Shown: piece after piece, positions 1 to 8,612 of the stretch
Layout: every line of letters starts with the position of its first letter
Position numbering within the stretch: the first letter of the stretch is position 1
Source: Actinoallomurus liliacearum
Lineage (GTDB): Bacteria; Actinomycetota; Actinomycetes; Streptosporangiales; Streptosporangiaceae
NCBI RefSeq assembly: GCF_039542035.1
Contig: NZ_BAABHJ010000006.1
Span: 62,001 to 126,000, forward strand
Length of the DNA stretch: 64,000 nucleotides
Reading direction: 5' to 3'
The notes under the pieces: generated by a model
What the model saw: the letters and a program-made list of their open reading frames with translations, nothing else
Told to the model about the DNA's origin: nothing
The model's database searches: none
Translations under genes and position numbers: made by a program

Positions 1-162
1 CGGTTCGTGATCTTCGGTGGCGGAGTCCCTCTCCGGCTGGGCGACGGCGTCATCGGTGCGGTCGGGGTCAGCGGCGGCACGGTGACCGAAGACGTGGCCT
101 GTGCGCGCGCCGGCGAGCGGGCATGGCGTCAGGCGATCACCGCTGAGGAACGACGCTCCTGA
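1..162 (+). CDS. GlcG/HbpS-family protein, C-terminal part
   Basis: Only the last 53 codons lie in the window; the gene begins to the left. The reading frame from base 1 has the family's glycine-rich end: GGGVPLR, then GAVGVSGGT followed by EDVACARAG. GlcG/HbpS (DUF336) proteins are small single-domain proteins; some bind haem outside the cell and others sit beside glycolate or aldehyde metabolism genes. No catalytic role can be read from this fragment. It ends with TGA at 160-162, and a dehydrogenase remnant on the other strand follows 140 bases later. Family assignment is good; function is unknown. Confidence 0.75.
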   Translation, partial: RFVIFGGGVPLRLGDGVIGAVGVSGGTVTEDVACARAGERAWRQAITAEERRS

Positions 163-303
163 AGAGCGAACTTGGCTCCGGCACGGTCGTCGGGTGACGC
201 CGCGGCTCCACTCGGGCCGGGGCCGGTGGGGAGGAAGCCGGCGTTTCCTTCCCACCGGCCCTCGTCGTTTCCTTCGAAGGCGACCCCCCGCGTGAAGGTT
301 CGG

Positions 304-486
304 CTACCGAGCGCGCGGGTCCGGGGCTCCGGCGGTGATGATGAGGCGTTCGGACAGGTCCCAGAGGCGGTCGGCGTTCGCGGGGTCCAGGGCGTACGGC
401 AGGTAGGTCCCGTCGGGCGGGTCGTCGTCGGCCGTCCAGGGCCCGGCGACGGCGCAGTCGTCCAGGAGCCTCCCGCCGACGCCGTC
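304..486 (-). pseudogene. Short-chain dehydrogenase remnant (C-terminal 60 residues)
   Basis: Read on the minus strand, this stretch encodes the tail of an SDR-family oxidoreductase: GRLLDDCAVAG, then YLPYALDPANADRLWDLSE, then a TAG stop at 304-306. The same tail pattern (GRYFEDCAQSEP, APYALDRENATRLW) ends the intact SDR at 40631-41587, which is how the fragment was recognised. The frame is closed by an in-frame TAG at 486-488, and no Rossmann fold, catalytic Tyr-Lys or start codon precedes it. The break lies only about 15 bases from the SoxR box of the next gene, which suggests that the exporter-soxR cassette replaced the front of this gene. Confidence 0.6.
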
Positions 487-502
487 CTACCAGCGCATTT
501 GA

Positions 503-519
503 CCTCAACTGTGGTTGAG
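503..519 (+). promoter_or_regulatory. SoxR box upstream of the MFS exporter
   Basis: CCTCAAC, TGTG, GTTGAG: six-base inverted arms around a four-base spacer, matching the known SoxR operator pattern CCTCAA-N6-TTGAGG except for one outer base. A -35-like TTGACC (498-503) overlaps its left end, as in MerR-family promoters, where the regulator binds in the spacer; the -10 is not clear. The encoded SoxR lies two genes downstream, so the cassette carries both regulator and target. The box also rules out a TTG at 515 as the exporter's start. Confidence 0.75.
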
Positions 520-568
520 TTGGTGGGCTGTTCGCCGTCTGCGTCAGAACGAGAGGAAGCGAGCAGCC

Positions 569-2080
569 ATGGCGAACAGCACGAACAGCACGAACAGCAG
601 GGCCACGGAGCCCCCTCCGTATCCGGCCCCGGCGGATCGGCCGTCTCCGTTGACGCTTCCGGTGGTCATGGCCGGCGTCGTCCTGGTCGCGATGTCCATC
701 TCGGGGACCGCGGTGGCACTGCCGAGCATTGGTCGTGATCTCGATGCCTCTGGGTCCCTGTTGAACTGGGTCGTCGCCGGCTACAACCTGGCCTTCGCCG
801 CCATGACGCTCATCGCGGGTTCGACCGCCGACCGGATCGGCCGCCGACGGGTGTTCATCGCCTCGGCGCTGGTCTTCGCGGCCGGATTCCTCGGGACGGT
901 GCTGAGCCCGGCGATCGTCGTCACCGACATCGCCCGCATCGTCTCCGGCGTCGGCGGCGCCGGGATCATGGCGGCCGGCGGCGCCATCCTCGCCTCCGGC
1001 TACGACGGTGCGGCCCGGAATCGCGCCTTCGCCCTGATGGGCACCATGGCCGGGGTCGGGATCGCCATCGGTCCCACCCTGTCGGGCCTGCTGATCAGCG
1101 CGGCCGGATGGCGCGGGAGCTTCGCGGTCTTCACCGTCGTCGGCCTGCTGGTCGCTTCGGGCGGGACCCGTGCCCGCGAGTCCCGCGCGACTGGTGCCGA
1201 CCGGCTCGACTGGGCGGGCAGTGTCCTGTTCGTCGCGGCACTGGCACTGCTGATGTTCGCGCTCCTGGAGGCGCCCGGGCTCGGCTGGTCGCACCCGGTC
1301 ATCCTGTTCACCGGGATCGCCGGCCTGGTCGTGCTGGTCATCTTCGGCATCGTTCAGCGGCGTAGTGCCGCTCCGGTACTGGCGCCTGCCCTGGTCGCCA
1401 ATCGCGGTTTCCTGGGCTGGAGTCTGGCGACCCTGACCACCTCCATCGGGTTCCTCGGCGTCCTGGTCTTCCTGCCCACCTACTTGCAGGCGGCGGCCGG
1501 GCTCCCCCCTGCAGCCGCGGGGGTGACGATGCTGCTGCTGACCGCCCCTGTACTGATCATGCCCATGGTCGCCGTGGCCCTGGTGAACAAGGGCGTTCCG
1601 GCCCATCTGCTGATCTTGATCGCCCTGGTGCTGGTCGCGGCCGGGAATCTGTGGCTGGTGACGTTGAACGCCGACGACGCGGTCGTGGCCGTCGCAGCGC
1701 CGCTGGTAATGATCGGCGTCGGCATGGGGGTGTCCTTCGGCATCACCGACGGCCAGGCCATGGCCCTGGTCGATGCCGACGCCGTCGGCATGGCGGCCGG
1801 CTTCCTCAACACCCTACGGGGAGCGGCCGAGGCTCTCGTGATCGCCGCCTACAGCGCCTCCCTCATCGGTCTCCTCGCGGCCAGGCTCGGTGACACCACC
1901 CGCGCCGCCGCAGTCGGCGCCGGACGCCTCACCGACGGAGCCGAAAGCGTGGAACTGGACGCCTTCACCTGGTCCTGGCAGGTGACCCAGCTCGGTGTCG
2001 GCCTGCTCTGCCTCGTCCTATCGATCATCGTGGCCGTCCTGATTCACAGCCGCACCGCGGCGTCCCGCCACACCACCTGA
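569..2080 (+). CDS. MFS drug exporter, DHA2 (14-TM) family
   Basis: A 503-residue integral membrane protein of the EmrB/QacA-like DHA2 family, expected to export small toxic or redox-active molecules by proton antiport. After a Ser/Thr/Pro-rich 35-residue N-terminus come 14 likely hydrophobic segments; the loop motif GSTADRIGRRRVF between TM2 and TM3 is the MFS motif A, and the length suits 14 rather than 12 helices. ATG 569 is chosen because GAGAGGAAG precedes it; an upstream in-frame TTG would overlap the SoxR box. The soxR gene follows after 35 bases on the same strand, so expression is probably induced by redox-cycling compounds. Substrate unknown. Confidence 0.85.
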   Translation: MANSTNSTNSRATEPPPYPAPADRPSPLTLPVVMAGVVLVAMSISGTAVALPSIGRDLDASGSLLNWVVAGYNLAFAAMTLIAGSTADRIGRRRVFIASALVFAAGFLGTVLSPAIVVTDIARIVSGVGGAGIMAAGGAILASGYDGAARNRAFALMGTMAGVGIAIGPTLSGLLISAAGWRGSFAVFTVVGLLVASGGTRARESRATGADRLDWAGSVLFVAALALLMFALLEAPGLGWSHPVILFTGIAGLVVLVIFGIVQRRSAAPVLAPALVANRGFLGWSLATLTTSIGFLGVLVFLPTYLQAAAGLPPAAAGVTMLLLTAPVLIMPMVAVALVNKGVPAHLLILIALVLVAAGNLWLVTLNADDAVVAVAAPLVMIGVGMGVSFGITDGQAMALVDADAVGMAAGFLNTLRGAAEALVIAAYSASLIGLLAARLGDTTRAAAVGAGRLTDGAESVELDAFTWSWQVTQLGVGLLCLVLSIIVAVLIHSRTAASRHTT

Positions 2081-2115
2081 CCACCAGCGCCCCGAACCAG
2101 GCAAGGAGTAGCGTC

Positions 2116-2577
2116 GTGCGTGCCAGTCCAGACGACCATCTCACGATCGGTGAGGTCATCCGCCGGACTGGCGTGCCCGCCTCCGCCCTGCACTTCTACG
2201 AACGCAAGGGTCTGATCTTCAGCGAACGCACCAGCGGCAATCAGCGGATCTTCTCCCGGCACATGCTCCGCCGGATCTCCTTGATCATCGTGGCCAAACG
2301 CCTCCACATCCCGCTGTCGGACGTCGCCGAGGTCTTCGCCGGCCTCCCCACCGATCGCGCTCCCACACACCAGGACTGGCAGCGAGTCTCCCGGCGTTGG
2401 AAGAAACAACTGGAGGAGCGCCGCCGCGTCATCGAAAGCCTCGAACACGAGCTCACCGGCTGCATCGGCTGCGGTTGCCTGTCGATGAAGGCATGCCTGC
2501 TCCTCAACCCCGACGACACCCTCCGGGGCCGCGGCCCCGGACCGGTGCGGATCCAACAACCCAGCGCCGCTCCCTGA
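2116..2577 (+). CDS. soxR: Redox-sensing transcriptional activator SoxR
   Basis: A 153-residue MerR-family regulator with the complete SoxR signature. Residues 9-75 form the winged helix (LTIGEVIRRTGVPASALHFYE), followed by a dimerisation helix. The [2Fe-2S] ligands are Cys116, Cys119, Cys121 and Cys127 in CIGCGCLSMKAC, the CX2CXCX5C pattern that separates SoxR from other MerR proteins. GTG 2116 follows AAGGAG by seven bases. In actinomycetes SoxR responds to redox-active secondary metabolites rather than running a SoxS regulon; here the obvious targets are the exporter whose promoter carries a SoxR box and perhaps the monooxygenase behind it. Confidence 0.93.
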   Translation: MRASPDDHLTIGEVIRRTGVPASALHFYERKGLIFSERTSGNQRIFSRHMLRRISLIIVAKRLHIPLSDVAEVFAGLPTDRAPTHQDWQRVSRRWKKQLEERRRVIESLEHELTGCIGCGCLSMKACLLLNPDDTLRGRGPGPVRIQQPSAAP

Positions 2578-2627
2578 CCAGAGCTTCGGCTATCGGCCAA
2601 GCTCGACCCACCCCTCCTCCGGAGACG

Positions 2628-3934
2628 ACCGCACGGGCCGTTCTGCATATTCGCAGTCTCGAGCTGATGGCAATGCGCGGCCTGCTGGAGCGCGTTCTCG
2701 AACACGGAAGACAGCGTCCGGTCGGCGGTATCTTCGCCGCCATCACCAAACCCGCGCCCAAGGGCCTGGATTCCGCGCACGCCTATGTGCTGGGCATCCC
2801 GCAGCCGGTCATCGATCACCTGCTCGAAGAACATGCGATCGAACTGGGCGCACAGGTCCGGCGCGGTTGTGCGGTGGCCGGTTTCGACCAGGACGACGAG
2901 GGTGTGACCGTCGAGCTGTCCGACGGGGAACAGCTGCGTACGCGCTACCTCGTCGGCTGTGACGGCGGGCGCAGTACGGTCCGCAAACTGCTCGGCGTCG
3001 GCTTCCCCGGCGAGCCCTCGCGGACCGACACGCTGATGGGTGAGATGGAAGTGGGTGTGCCGCAGGAGGAGATCGCCGCCAAGGTGACCGAAATCCGTGA
3101 GACCAATAAGCGATTCTGGCTCAGGTCCTTCGGCGAAGGGGTCTATCAGGTCGTAGTCCCCGTCGCGGGAGTCAGCGATCGCGCGGAACCGCCCACCCTC
3201 GAGGATTCAAACAACAGTTGCGCGCCATCGCCGGAACCGATTTCGGCGTGCACTCCCCGCGCTGGTTGTCCCGCTTCGGGGATGCCACCCGGCTGGCCGA
3301 ACATTATCGGGTCGGGCGGGTGCTGCTGGCCGGCGATGCGGCACACATCCATCCACCCACCGGCGGACAGGGCCTCAACCTGGGCGTTCAGGACGCATTC
3401 AACCTCGGCTGGAAACTGGCCGCACAGATCCGCGGCTGGGCGCCGGAAACACTGCTGGACACCTACCAGGCAGAACGTCATCCGGTCGCCGAGGACGTGC
3501 TGGACAACACCCGCGCCCAGATGGAACTGCTGTCCACCGAACCGGGCCCGCAGGCCGTGCGCAGGCTGCTCACCGAACTGATGGACTTCGACGAGGTGAA
3601 CGGCTATCTGATCGAGAAGATCACCGGGATCGGCATCCGCTACGACTTCGGCGAGGGCCCCGACCTGCTCGGCCGCCGCCTGCGCGACATCGACGTGAAA
3701 CAGGGCCACCTCTACGGTCTGCTGCATCGCGGCCGCGGCCTGCTGCTGGACCGCACCGAACGCCTGACCGTCGGCGGCTGGTCGGACCGGGTCGATCACC
3801 TCGCGGATCCCACTGCGGTCCTGGATGTTCCGTGCGTCCTGCTACGCCCCGACGGCCACGTCGCCTGGATCGGCGACGATCAGCAGGACCTGGACGACCA
3901 CCTCTCCCGCTGGTTCGGCAGGCCCGCCAACTGA
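2628..3934 (+). pseudogene. FAD-dependent aromatic monooxygenase, truncated and frameshifted
   Basis: Relic of a class A flavin hydroxylase of the rifampicin/tetracycline/polyketide monooxygenase type. Two lesions are visible. First, the N-terminal GxGxxG FAD-binding strand and start codon are missing: homology begins at RSLELMAMRGLLER, normally about residue 45. Second, a one-base loss in the TT run at 3206-3207 shifts the frame; restoring it joins PPTLED to FKQQLRAIAGTDFG. The rest is well kept: the DG motif CDGGRSTVRKLLG, GDAAHIHPPTGGQGLNLG and a thioredoxin-like tail ending WFGRPAN. It follows soxR directly, so it was probably once part of the cassette. No active enzyme is expected. Confidence 0.8.
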
Positions 3935-3976
3935 TTTCGCCTAAGCGACCGAAAAGGCCCGGCCTCCAACATCCGA

Positions 3977-4029
3977 CCGAGAAGTCACGCCGACGTCGGC
4001 CAGGGCGACTCGCTACCGCGACTTCTCGG
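3977..4029. repeat. 10-bp inverted repeat after the soxR cassette
   Basis: CCGAGAAGTC at 3977-3986 is perfectly complementary to GACTTCTCGG at 4020-4029, with a 33-base loop. It lies between the monooxygenase relic and the next gene. It could be a transcription terminator or the edge of the incoming segment; no direct repeat was found to decide. Confidence 0.45.
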
Positions 4030-4099
4030 GCCGATGCTGGTCGCACCCCGGCTCGGAGCCGACGACGGCGGGCGCTCCGCCGTCGTTACAGTGCGTCGC

Positions 4100-4768
4100 G
4101 TGGGATTCATGCGGGACCAACGCGACGGCCGCCGGGCGATCCGGGAGTTCGCGGCGGCGCGCGGCTGGACCTTGACGACCTCGCCGGAAGAACACCGGGC
4201 CATCCTCGAACGGCTTCACGGGGAGCCGTTCCATCCCGAACCCCCGGAGCCGAGCCCGTACCTCGTGCTCGGCCGGCGACGGCACCGGCTCTCCCTGGTG
4301 ATGCGCGGTGCCCACCACGGCGGATCCGCCGTCGTGTTCCTGTACACGGCCGAGCAGGAGGTCCTCGACGACGGCTTTGGCCGGCGCGGCCGGGAGCTCT
4401 CCGCCTACTGGGTCGCCGCGCTGCTGGACCTGCCGGTTCGCGTCCCTCGTCTTCAGGTCACCCCCCGTACGGCCGTGCGGCCGCCGCGACCCGGGATCGC
4501 GACGGCGGACCCGCGCGTCGACGAGCGCTTCCACGTTCACACCGACGACCCCGCGTGGGCCTCCAGGGTCACGCGCGCGCTCGCCCCGATCCTGCTCGAC
4601 GGCGAGGGCCGGCCGTGGCGGGTCTCCGGCACGACGATTCTGACCTGGGAGCACGTTCTGACCTGGCCGCCGGGGATTCCGCTCGGCCGGGTCGACGCGG
4701 CCCTCGACGAGCTGACCCGCATCACCGGTCGGCTCTCCCCGCCGGTCCAGGGCGACGGGCCGCAGTGA
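4100..4768 (+). CDS. Hypothetical protein, 222 aa
   Basis: Not recognised. A soluble mixed alpha/beta protein with no signal peptide, transmembrane segment or metal motif; the middle has alternating hydrophobic strands (HRLSLVMRG, GSAVVFLYTAEQEVLDD), Trp and Pro are frequent towards the C-terminus, and the tail is charged. GTG 4100 is chosen because TACAGT (4087-4092) ends seven bases before it, the arrangement of a leaderless transcript; ATG 4109 is the alternative. It stands alone between the soxR cassette and the hydrolase-sigma operon, which converges on it. Codon use is typical of the window, so it is probably a real gene. Confidence 0.6.
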   Translation: MGFMRDQRDGRRAIREFAAARGWTLTTSPEEHRAILERLHGEPFHPEPPEPSPYLVLGRRRHRLSLVMRGAHHGGSAVVFLYTAEQEVLDDGFGRRGRELSAYWVAALLDLPVRVPRLQVTPRTAVRPPRPGIATADPRVDERFHVHTDDPAWASRVTRALAPILLDGEGRPWRVSGTTILTWEHVLTWPPGIPLGRVDAALDELTRITGRLSPPVQGDGPQ

Positions 4769-4922
4769 GTCTCCGCCGGGGCCCGGTCGCCGTGCGCCTC
4801 GTCAGGGCCGTTCTCGCCGCGGGGGCGCGAGCCCGCACGGCGCGGCGTGCTTCACCGGTCGCGCTGTGCGCGCCGGGGCCGTTTCCGGCCGTCGGTCCGC
4901 GAGTCCGCACGGCACGGCGCGC

Positions 4923-5702
4923 TCAGTCGAGGAAGAACGTCAGGTGGGGGGCGAGGGCGTCCCAGGAGACGTTGTGGTTCTGGCCTTCGAGGACCGTGTG
5001 CACGGGAGCGGGCAGGACGTTCGACAGGGCCCGCGCGGCGGCCTCGGCCCACGGGCCGCTCCGGGACCCGGTGAGGATCAGGGTGTGAGCCTTGACGTCC
5101 GCGAGGCCGGCCGGGAGTCCGCCCTCGCCCATCACGGCGGCGTCGTACGCGAGCGTGGGGGCGAGCGCCTCCATCGCGGCCCACATGGGGGCCTGGCGCA
5201 TCTCGTCGATCACCGCGGACGGGATGCCGACGGAGCGCATGAACAGCGCCATGGCGTCGCCGCGGCGGCCGTCCGCCAGACAGGCCGTCAGCTCGGTGAC
5301 GTACGCGCGGGCGCGCCCGGGCGCGCCGGGGTCGAGCTGGAACGGCGGCTCCCACAGGACCAGCCGGGTGATCGGCAGTCCCGCCGCCGCCGCGCGCAGC
5401 GCCAGCACGGCGCCGGAGGAGTTGCCGAACACGGCCGCGGCGCCGCCGGCCGCCTCGATCACGGCGGCGAGGTCCTCGATCTCGCGGTCCACCGCGTACG
5501 GCGCGGTGTCGCCGCTGTCGCCGCTGTCGCCGCGTCCCCGCCGGTCGTAGTTGAGGACCGTGAGGTCGCCGGCGAGCAGGCCGGCGAGCTCCGCGTGGAC
5601 CTCGCGGGCGCAGGACGCGCCGCTCACGAGGACGACCGGGACGCCCGAGCCCAGCCGGTCGAAGGCGATCGGCGTGCCGTCGGCGGAACGGGTGATGTGC
5701 AT
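4923..5702 (-). CDS. Alpha/beta hydrolase
   Basis: A 259-residue single-domain hydrolase. The order of elements fits the fold: VPVVLVSGASC (oxyanion strand), LTVLNYDRRGRGDSG, nucleophile elbow GNSSGA with the Ser at about residue 95, the acid region TLILTGSRSGPW, and the catalytic His in GQNHNVSW near the end. Substrate cannot be read. ATG 5702 has AGGAG just upstream. It is the last gene of a minus-strand operon behind the YciI-like protein and the ECF sigma factor, starting 68 bases after the sigma factor stop, so it may be part of that regulon. Confidence 0.8.
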   Translation of the reverse strand: MHITRSADGTPIAFDRLGSGVPVVLVSGASCAREVHAELAGLLAGDLTVLNYDRRGRGDSGDSGDTAPYAVDREIEDLAAVIEAAGGAAAVFGNSSGAVLALRAAAAGLPITRLVLWEPPFQLDPGAPGRARAYVTELTACLADGRRGDAMALFMRSVGIPSAVIDEMRQAPMWAAMEALAPTLAYDAAVMGEGGLPAGLADVKAHTLILTGSRSGPWAEAAARALSNVLPAPVHTVLEGQNHNVSWDALAPHLTFFLD

Positions 5703-5770
5703 GGTCTCCTGCCTTTCCAAGGGGTCCGTCTCACCCACCTACGAACGGGCCCCCGGCGAACGGACCGGTC

Positions 5771-6988
5771 TCACGGAGAGATCTCGGCGAGGCGCCGGGC
5801 GAGGTGGCGGCGCTCGGGCCCGGACGGGGCCAGGGCGAGGGCCTCCCGGTAGGCGGTGGCCGCCTCGGCCGCACGCCCCTGCCGGCGCAGCAGGTCGGCC
5901 CGCGCGGCCGGCAGCAGGTGATGGCTCCCCAGGTCGGGGGAGAGCGCGTCGAGGAGGGACAGCCCCCGTGCCGGGTCGAGCATTCCCACGGCGACGGCGC
6001 GGTTGAGCCGTACGATCGCGGACGGCACGAGCCGCTGGAGGTGGCCGTAGAGGGCCGCGATCTCGATCCAGGACGTCTCCTCGAAGGAGGGCGCGGTCGC
6101 GTGGCAGGCGGCGATCGCGGCCTGCAGCCGGTACGGTCCCGCGCCGCCCTGACGCAGCGCGCCGTCGAGCAGGGCCACCCCCTCGGCGATCCGGTCGTGC
6201 TGCCACCGCGAACGATCCTGTTCCTCGAGCGGAATCAGGTCCCGCCCGTCGAGCCGGGCCGGGCGCCGGGCGTCGTGCAGCGTCATCAGCGCCAGCAGGC
6301 CGGCCGCCTCCGGCTCGGCCGGCAGCAGCCGTACGAGCAGCCGGCCGAGCCGGATCGCCTCGTCCGACAGCCCCCGCCGGATCGGCTCCTCGCCGCCGGT
6401 CGCGGCGTACCCCTCGTTGAACAGCAGGTAGAGGACGCCGAGCACGGAGTTCAGCCGGTCCGGCCGCTCGTCCGCGGGCGGGACCCGGAAGGGGACCCCG
6501 GCCTTACGGATCCTGCTCTTCGCCCGCGTGAGCCGCTTGGACATGGTGTCCTCGGAGACCAGGAACGCCCGGGCGAGCTCGGCGGTCGTCAGCCCCGTGA
6601 GGGTCCGTAGCGTCAGTGCGACCCGGGCCTCGAACGCCAGGACCGGGTGGCAGCAGGTGAAGATGAGCGCCAGCCGGTCGTCCCCGAACTCCCCGGCGGC
6701 CGACGGCGCGTCCGCGGCGTCGTGGCGGGCGGCGAGTTCGCGCAGCTTGGCGGCGCCGACGGCGGCCCGGCGGAGCCGGTCGATCGCCTGGTTCCGCGCG
6801 GTCGTCATGAGCCAGGCGCCGGGCCTGGGCGGGATCCCGTCCGCCGGCCAGCGCTGGAGCGCCCGCGTGAAGGCGTCCTGCGCGCAGTCCTCGGCCAGAT
6901 CCCAGTCGCCGGTGGTCCGGATCAGCGTCGCGACGATCTGTCCCCATTCCTCGCGGAACAGGGCCGCGATGGCCGCGTCGACGCTCAC
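5771..6988 (-). CDS. ECF42-type RNA polymerase sigma factor
   Basis: A 405-residue sigma factor, more than twice the usual ECF length. Region 2 is at the N-terminus (ALFREEWGQIVATLIRTTGDWDLAEDCAQDAF), region 4 around residues 130-175 (ALTLRTLTGLTTAELARAFLVSEDTMSKRL). The remaining 230 residues form the helical TPR-like domain (RPDRLNSVLGVLYLLFNEGYAA onwards) that defines the ECF42 group. These factors lack an anti-sigma factor and are typically encoded next to DGPF/YciI proteins, as here: the YciI gene ends 63 bases upstream. GTG 6988 follows GGAGGG. The inducing signal is unknown; the C-terminal domain probably controls activity. Confidence 0.9.
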   Translation of the reverse strand: MSVDAAIAALFREEWGQIVATLIRTTGDWDLAEDCAQDAFTRALQRWPADGIPPRPGAWLMTTARNQAIDRLRRAAVGAAKLRELAARHDAADAPSAAGEFGDDRLALIFTCCHPVLAFEARVALTLRTLTGLTTAELARAFLVSEDTMSKRLTRAKSRIRKAGVPFRVPPADERPDRLNSVLGVLYLLFNEGYAATGGEEPIRRGLSDEAIRLGRLLVRLLPAEPEAAGLLALMTLHDARRPARLDGRDLIPLEEQDRSRWQHDRIAEGVALLDGALRQGGAGPYRLQAAIAACHATAPSFEETSWIEIAALYGHLQRLVPSAIVRLNRAVAVGMLDPARGLSLLDALSPDLGSHHLLPAARADLLRRQGRAAEAATAYREALALAPSGPERRHLARRLAEISP

Positions 6989-7051
6989 GCGCCCTCCTTC
7001 GTCGGTGAGTGACCTGAGGCACTGTGCCGCCGATTCACTCGCTCCGCTCGC

Positions 7052-7384
7052 TCATGCCTGCAGGGCCCGCAGCTCGACGGTGCCGTGCCGTGCCACGGGA
7101 TGACTCCGCGCGGCCTCGACCGCCTCCTCCCGCGACGCGCACTCGATCAGGCTGAACCCGGCCACGACCTCCTTGGACTCGACGAACGGGCCGTCGGTGA
7201 GCAGGACCTCCCCGTCGCGTACCCGGACCGTCGTGGCGTCGGCCGGCGGTTCCAGGCCGCCGGACGTGACGAGCCCGTCACCCCGGGCGGCGGCCCAGGC
7301 CTTGCACGCGGGCAGGAAGTCGGGATCGGCGAGCATCGCCTGGTAAGCCGCCTCGTCCCCGCATATCAGCAGCAAGTACTTCAC
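7052..7384 (-). CDS. YciI/DGPF-domain protein
   Basis: A 110-residue protein of the YCII superfamily with the diagnostic LLTDGPFVESKEVVAGF motif, so it belongs to the DGPF subgroup that travels with ECF42 sigma factors. It starts with GTG 7384 (VKYLLLICGDE). The fold is ferredoxin-like and dimeric; a His-Asp pair is thought to act in YciI hydrolases, but the DGPF subgroup has no established reaction. It is the first gene of the operon YciI-sigma-hydrolase, read from the 164-base region it shares with the divergent PAC2 gene. Confidence 0.88.
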   Translation of the reverse strand: MKYLLLICGDEAAYQAMLADPDFLPACKAWAAARGDGLVTSGGLEPPADATTVRVRDGEVLLTDGPFVESKEVVAGFSLIECASREEAVEAARSHPVARHGTVELRALQA

Positions 7385-7548
7385 TTCACTGACCTTAGGC
7401 CTGACCGCCCGCGAAGAGGGCCTTTCGCCGTCGCCTCGGCGGCACACCGTAGATTTGCGGATCGCTGCGGAAGGTCGCTGGGCCGATGGTGGAATTCACC
7501 CGCGGTCTGGCACGTTCGTACGAACATTGACGCGTTGAGGAGGGCTCT

Positions 7549-8448
7549 GTGGCCGATCCGAGTGAGCTTTACACGCTGGCCGAGGACATTCCGGAGTTGG
7601 GCCGGCCGGTGCTGGTGTACCACCTTGACGGTTTCATGGACGCCGGCCGTGCCGGACAGTTGGCCGCCCGGCACCTGCGGACGATGGACGCCCGGCCCGT
7701 CGCGACGTTCGACGTGGACTCGCTGATCGACTACCGCTCACGGCGGCCCCCGATGACCTTCGACACGGATCGTTGGATCGACTACGAGGCCCCCGAACTC
7801 GCCGTGTACGCGTGTGAGGACGCCGTCGGGGTGCCGTTCCTGGTGATGACGGGGCCGGAGCCGGACCGGGCGTGGGAGCGGTTCGCCGCCGCGTTCATCT
7901 CGCTCAGTGAGCGGCTCGACGTCCAACTGGCGGTCGGCCTGCACGGCATCCCCATGGCGGTGCCGCACACCCGGGAGACCGGCCTGACGCCGCACGGCAA
8001 CCGTGCCGACCTGCTGGGGGAGCACCCGGCGTGGATCAACCGCGCCGAGGTTCCGGGGAGCGCCGCCGCGCTGATCGAGTACCGCATGGCGGAGGCGGGC
8101 CACGACGCCATCGGGTTCGCCGCGCACGTGCCGCACTACCTCGCCCAGTCCGCGTACCCGACGGCCGCGATCGCGCTCCTGAACGGCGTCACGTCCGCCA
8201 CGGGCCTGATGTTCCCCACCGCCGACCTCGATGAGGCGGCGGCAGAGGCGCGCGAGCAGATCGACAGTGAGGTCGCCGCCTCGGAGGACGTCGCGGAGGC
8301 GGTGCGAGGCCTCGAGGCGCAGTACGACGCGGTAGTGGAGGCGGGCCGGAACAGCCTGCCGCTGGCCGGTTCGCCCGCCCGGATGCCGGACGGCGAGGAG
8401 ATCGCCGCGGAGTTCGAGCGCTTCCTCGCCGAACAGAACGACCAGTAG
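7549..8448 (+). CDS. PAC2-family protein
   Basis: A 299-residue protein of the PAC2 (proteasome assembly chaperone 2-like) family, common in actinobacteria. Typical segments are the first strand PVLVYHLDGFMDAGRAG, the loop VGLHGIPMAVPHTR, and FAAHVPHYLAQSAYPTAAIALL. The C-terminal 70 residues are acidic and helical. GTG 7549 is preceded by GAGGAGGG. Archaeal and eukaryotic relatives help assemble proteasomes; the bacterial role is not established. A 12-bp palindrome GTTCGTACGAAC lies at 7514-7525, just before the ribosome binding site, and may be an operator. Confidence 0.85.
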   Translation: MADPSELYTLAEDIPELGRPVLVYHLDGFMDAGRAGQLAARHLRTMDARPVATFDVDSLIDYRSRRPPMTFDTDRWIDYEAPELAVYACEDAVGVPFLVMTGPEPDRAWERFAAAFISLSERLDVQLAVGLHGIPMAVPHTRETGLTPHGNRADLLGEHPAWINRAEVPGSAAALIEYRMAEAGHDAIGFAAHVPHYLAQSAYPTAAIALLNGVTSATGLMFPTADLDEAAAEAREQIDSEVAASEDVAEAVRGLEAQYDAVVEAGRNSLPLAGSPARMPDGEEIAAEFERFLAEQNDQ

Positions 8449-8612
8449 GCCCGGTGGGGAGCTCCGCGGCGGCCGTCCGACCCGGTGATAAGGGGCCGGA
8501 ATGGGCTCCTACCTGGGAAGACGCCGATTCGCGGAGGGAGCGTGCATACCCCGCCGGATCCAGGGAAGCATCCGATCGCCCGGAGCCCCGAGTGTAAAAG
8601 GAAGCCCTGGAT

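Noticed and set aside
137..1606. Long minus-strand open frame opposite the MFS exporter
   Set aside because: Composition (Arg, Gly, Asp, Gln rich) is that of an antisense shadow in GC-rich DNA, and the plus strand carries a clear transporter.
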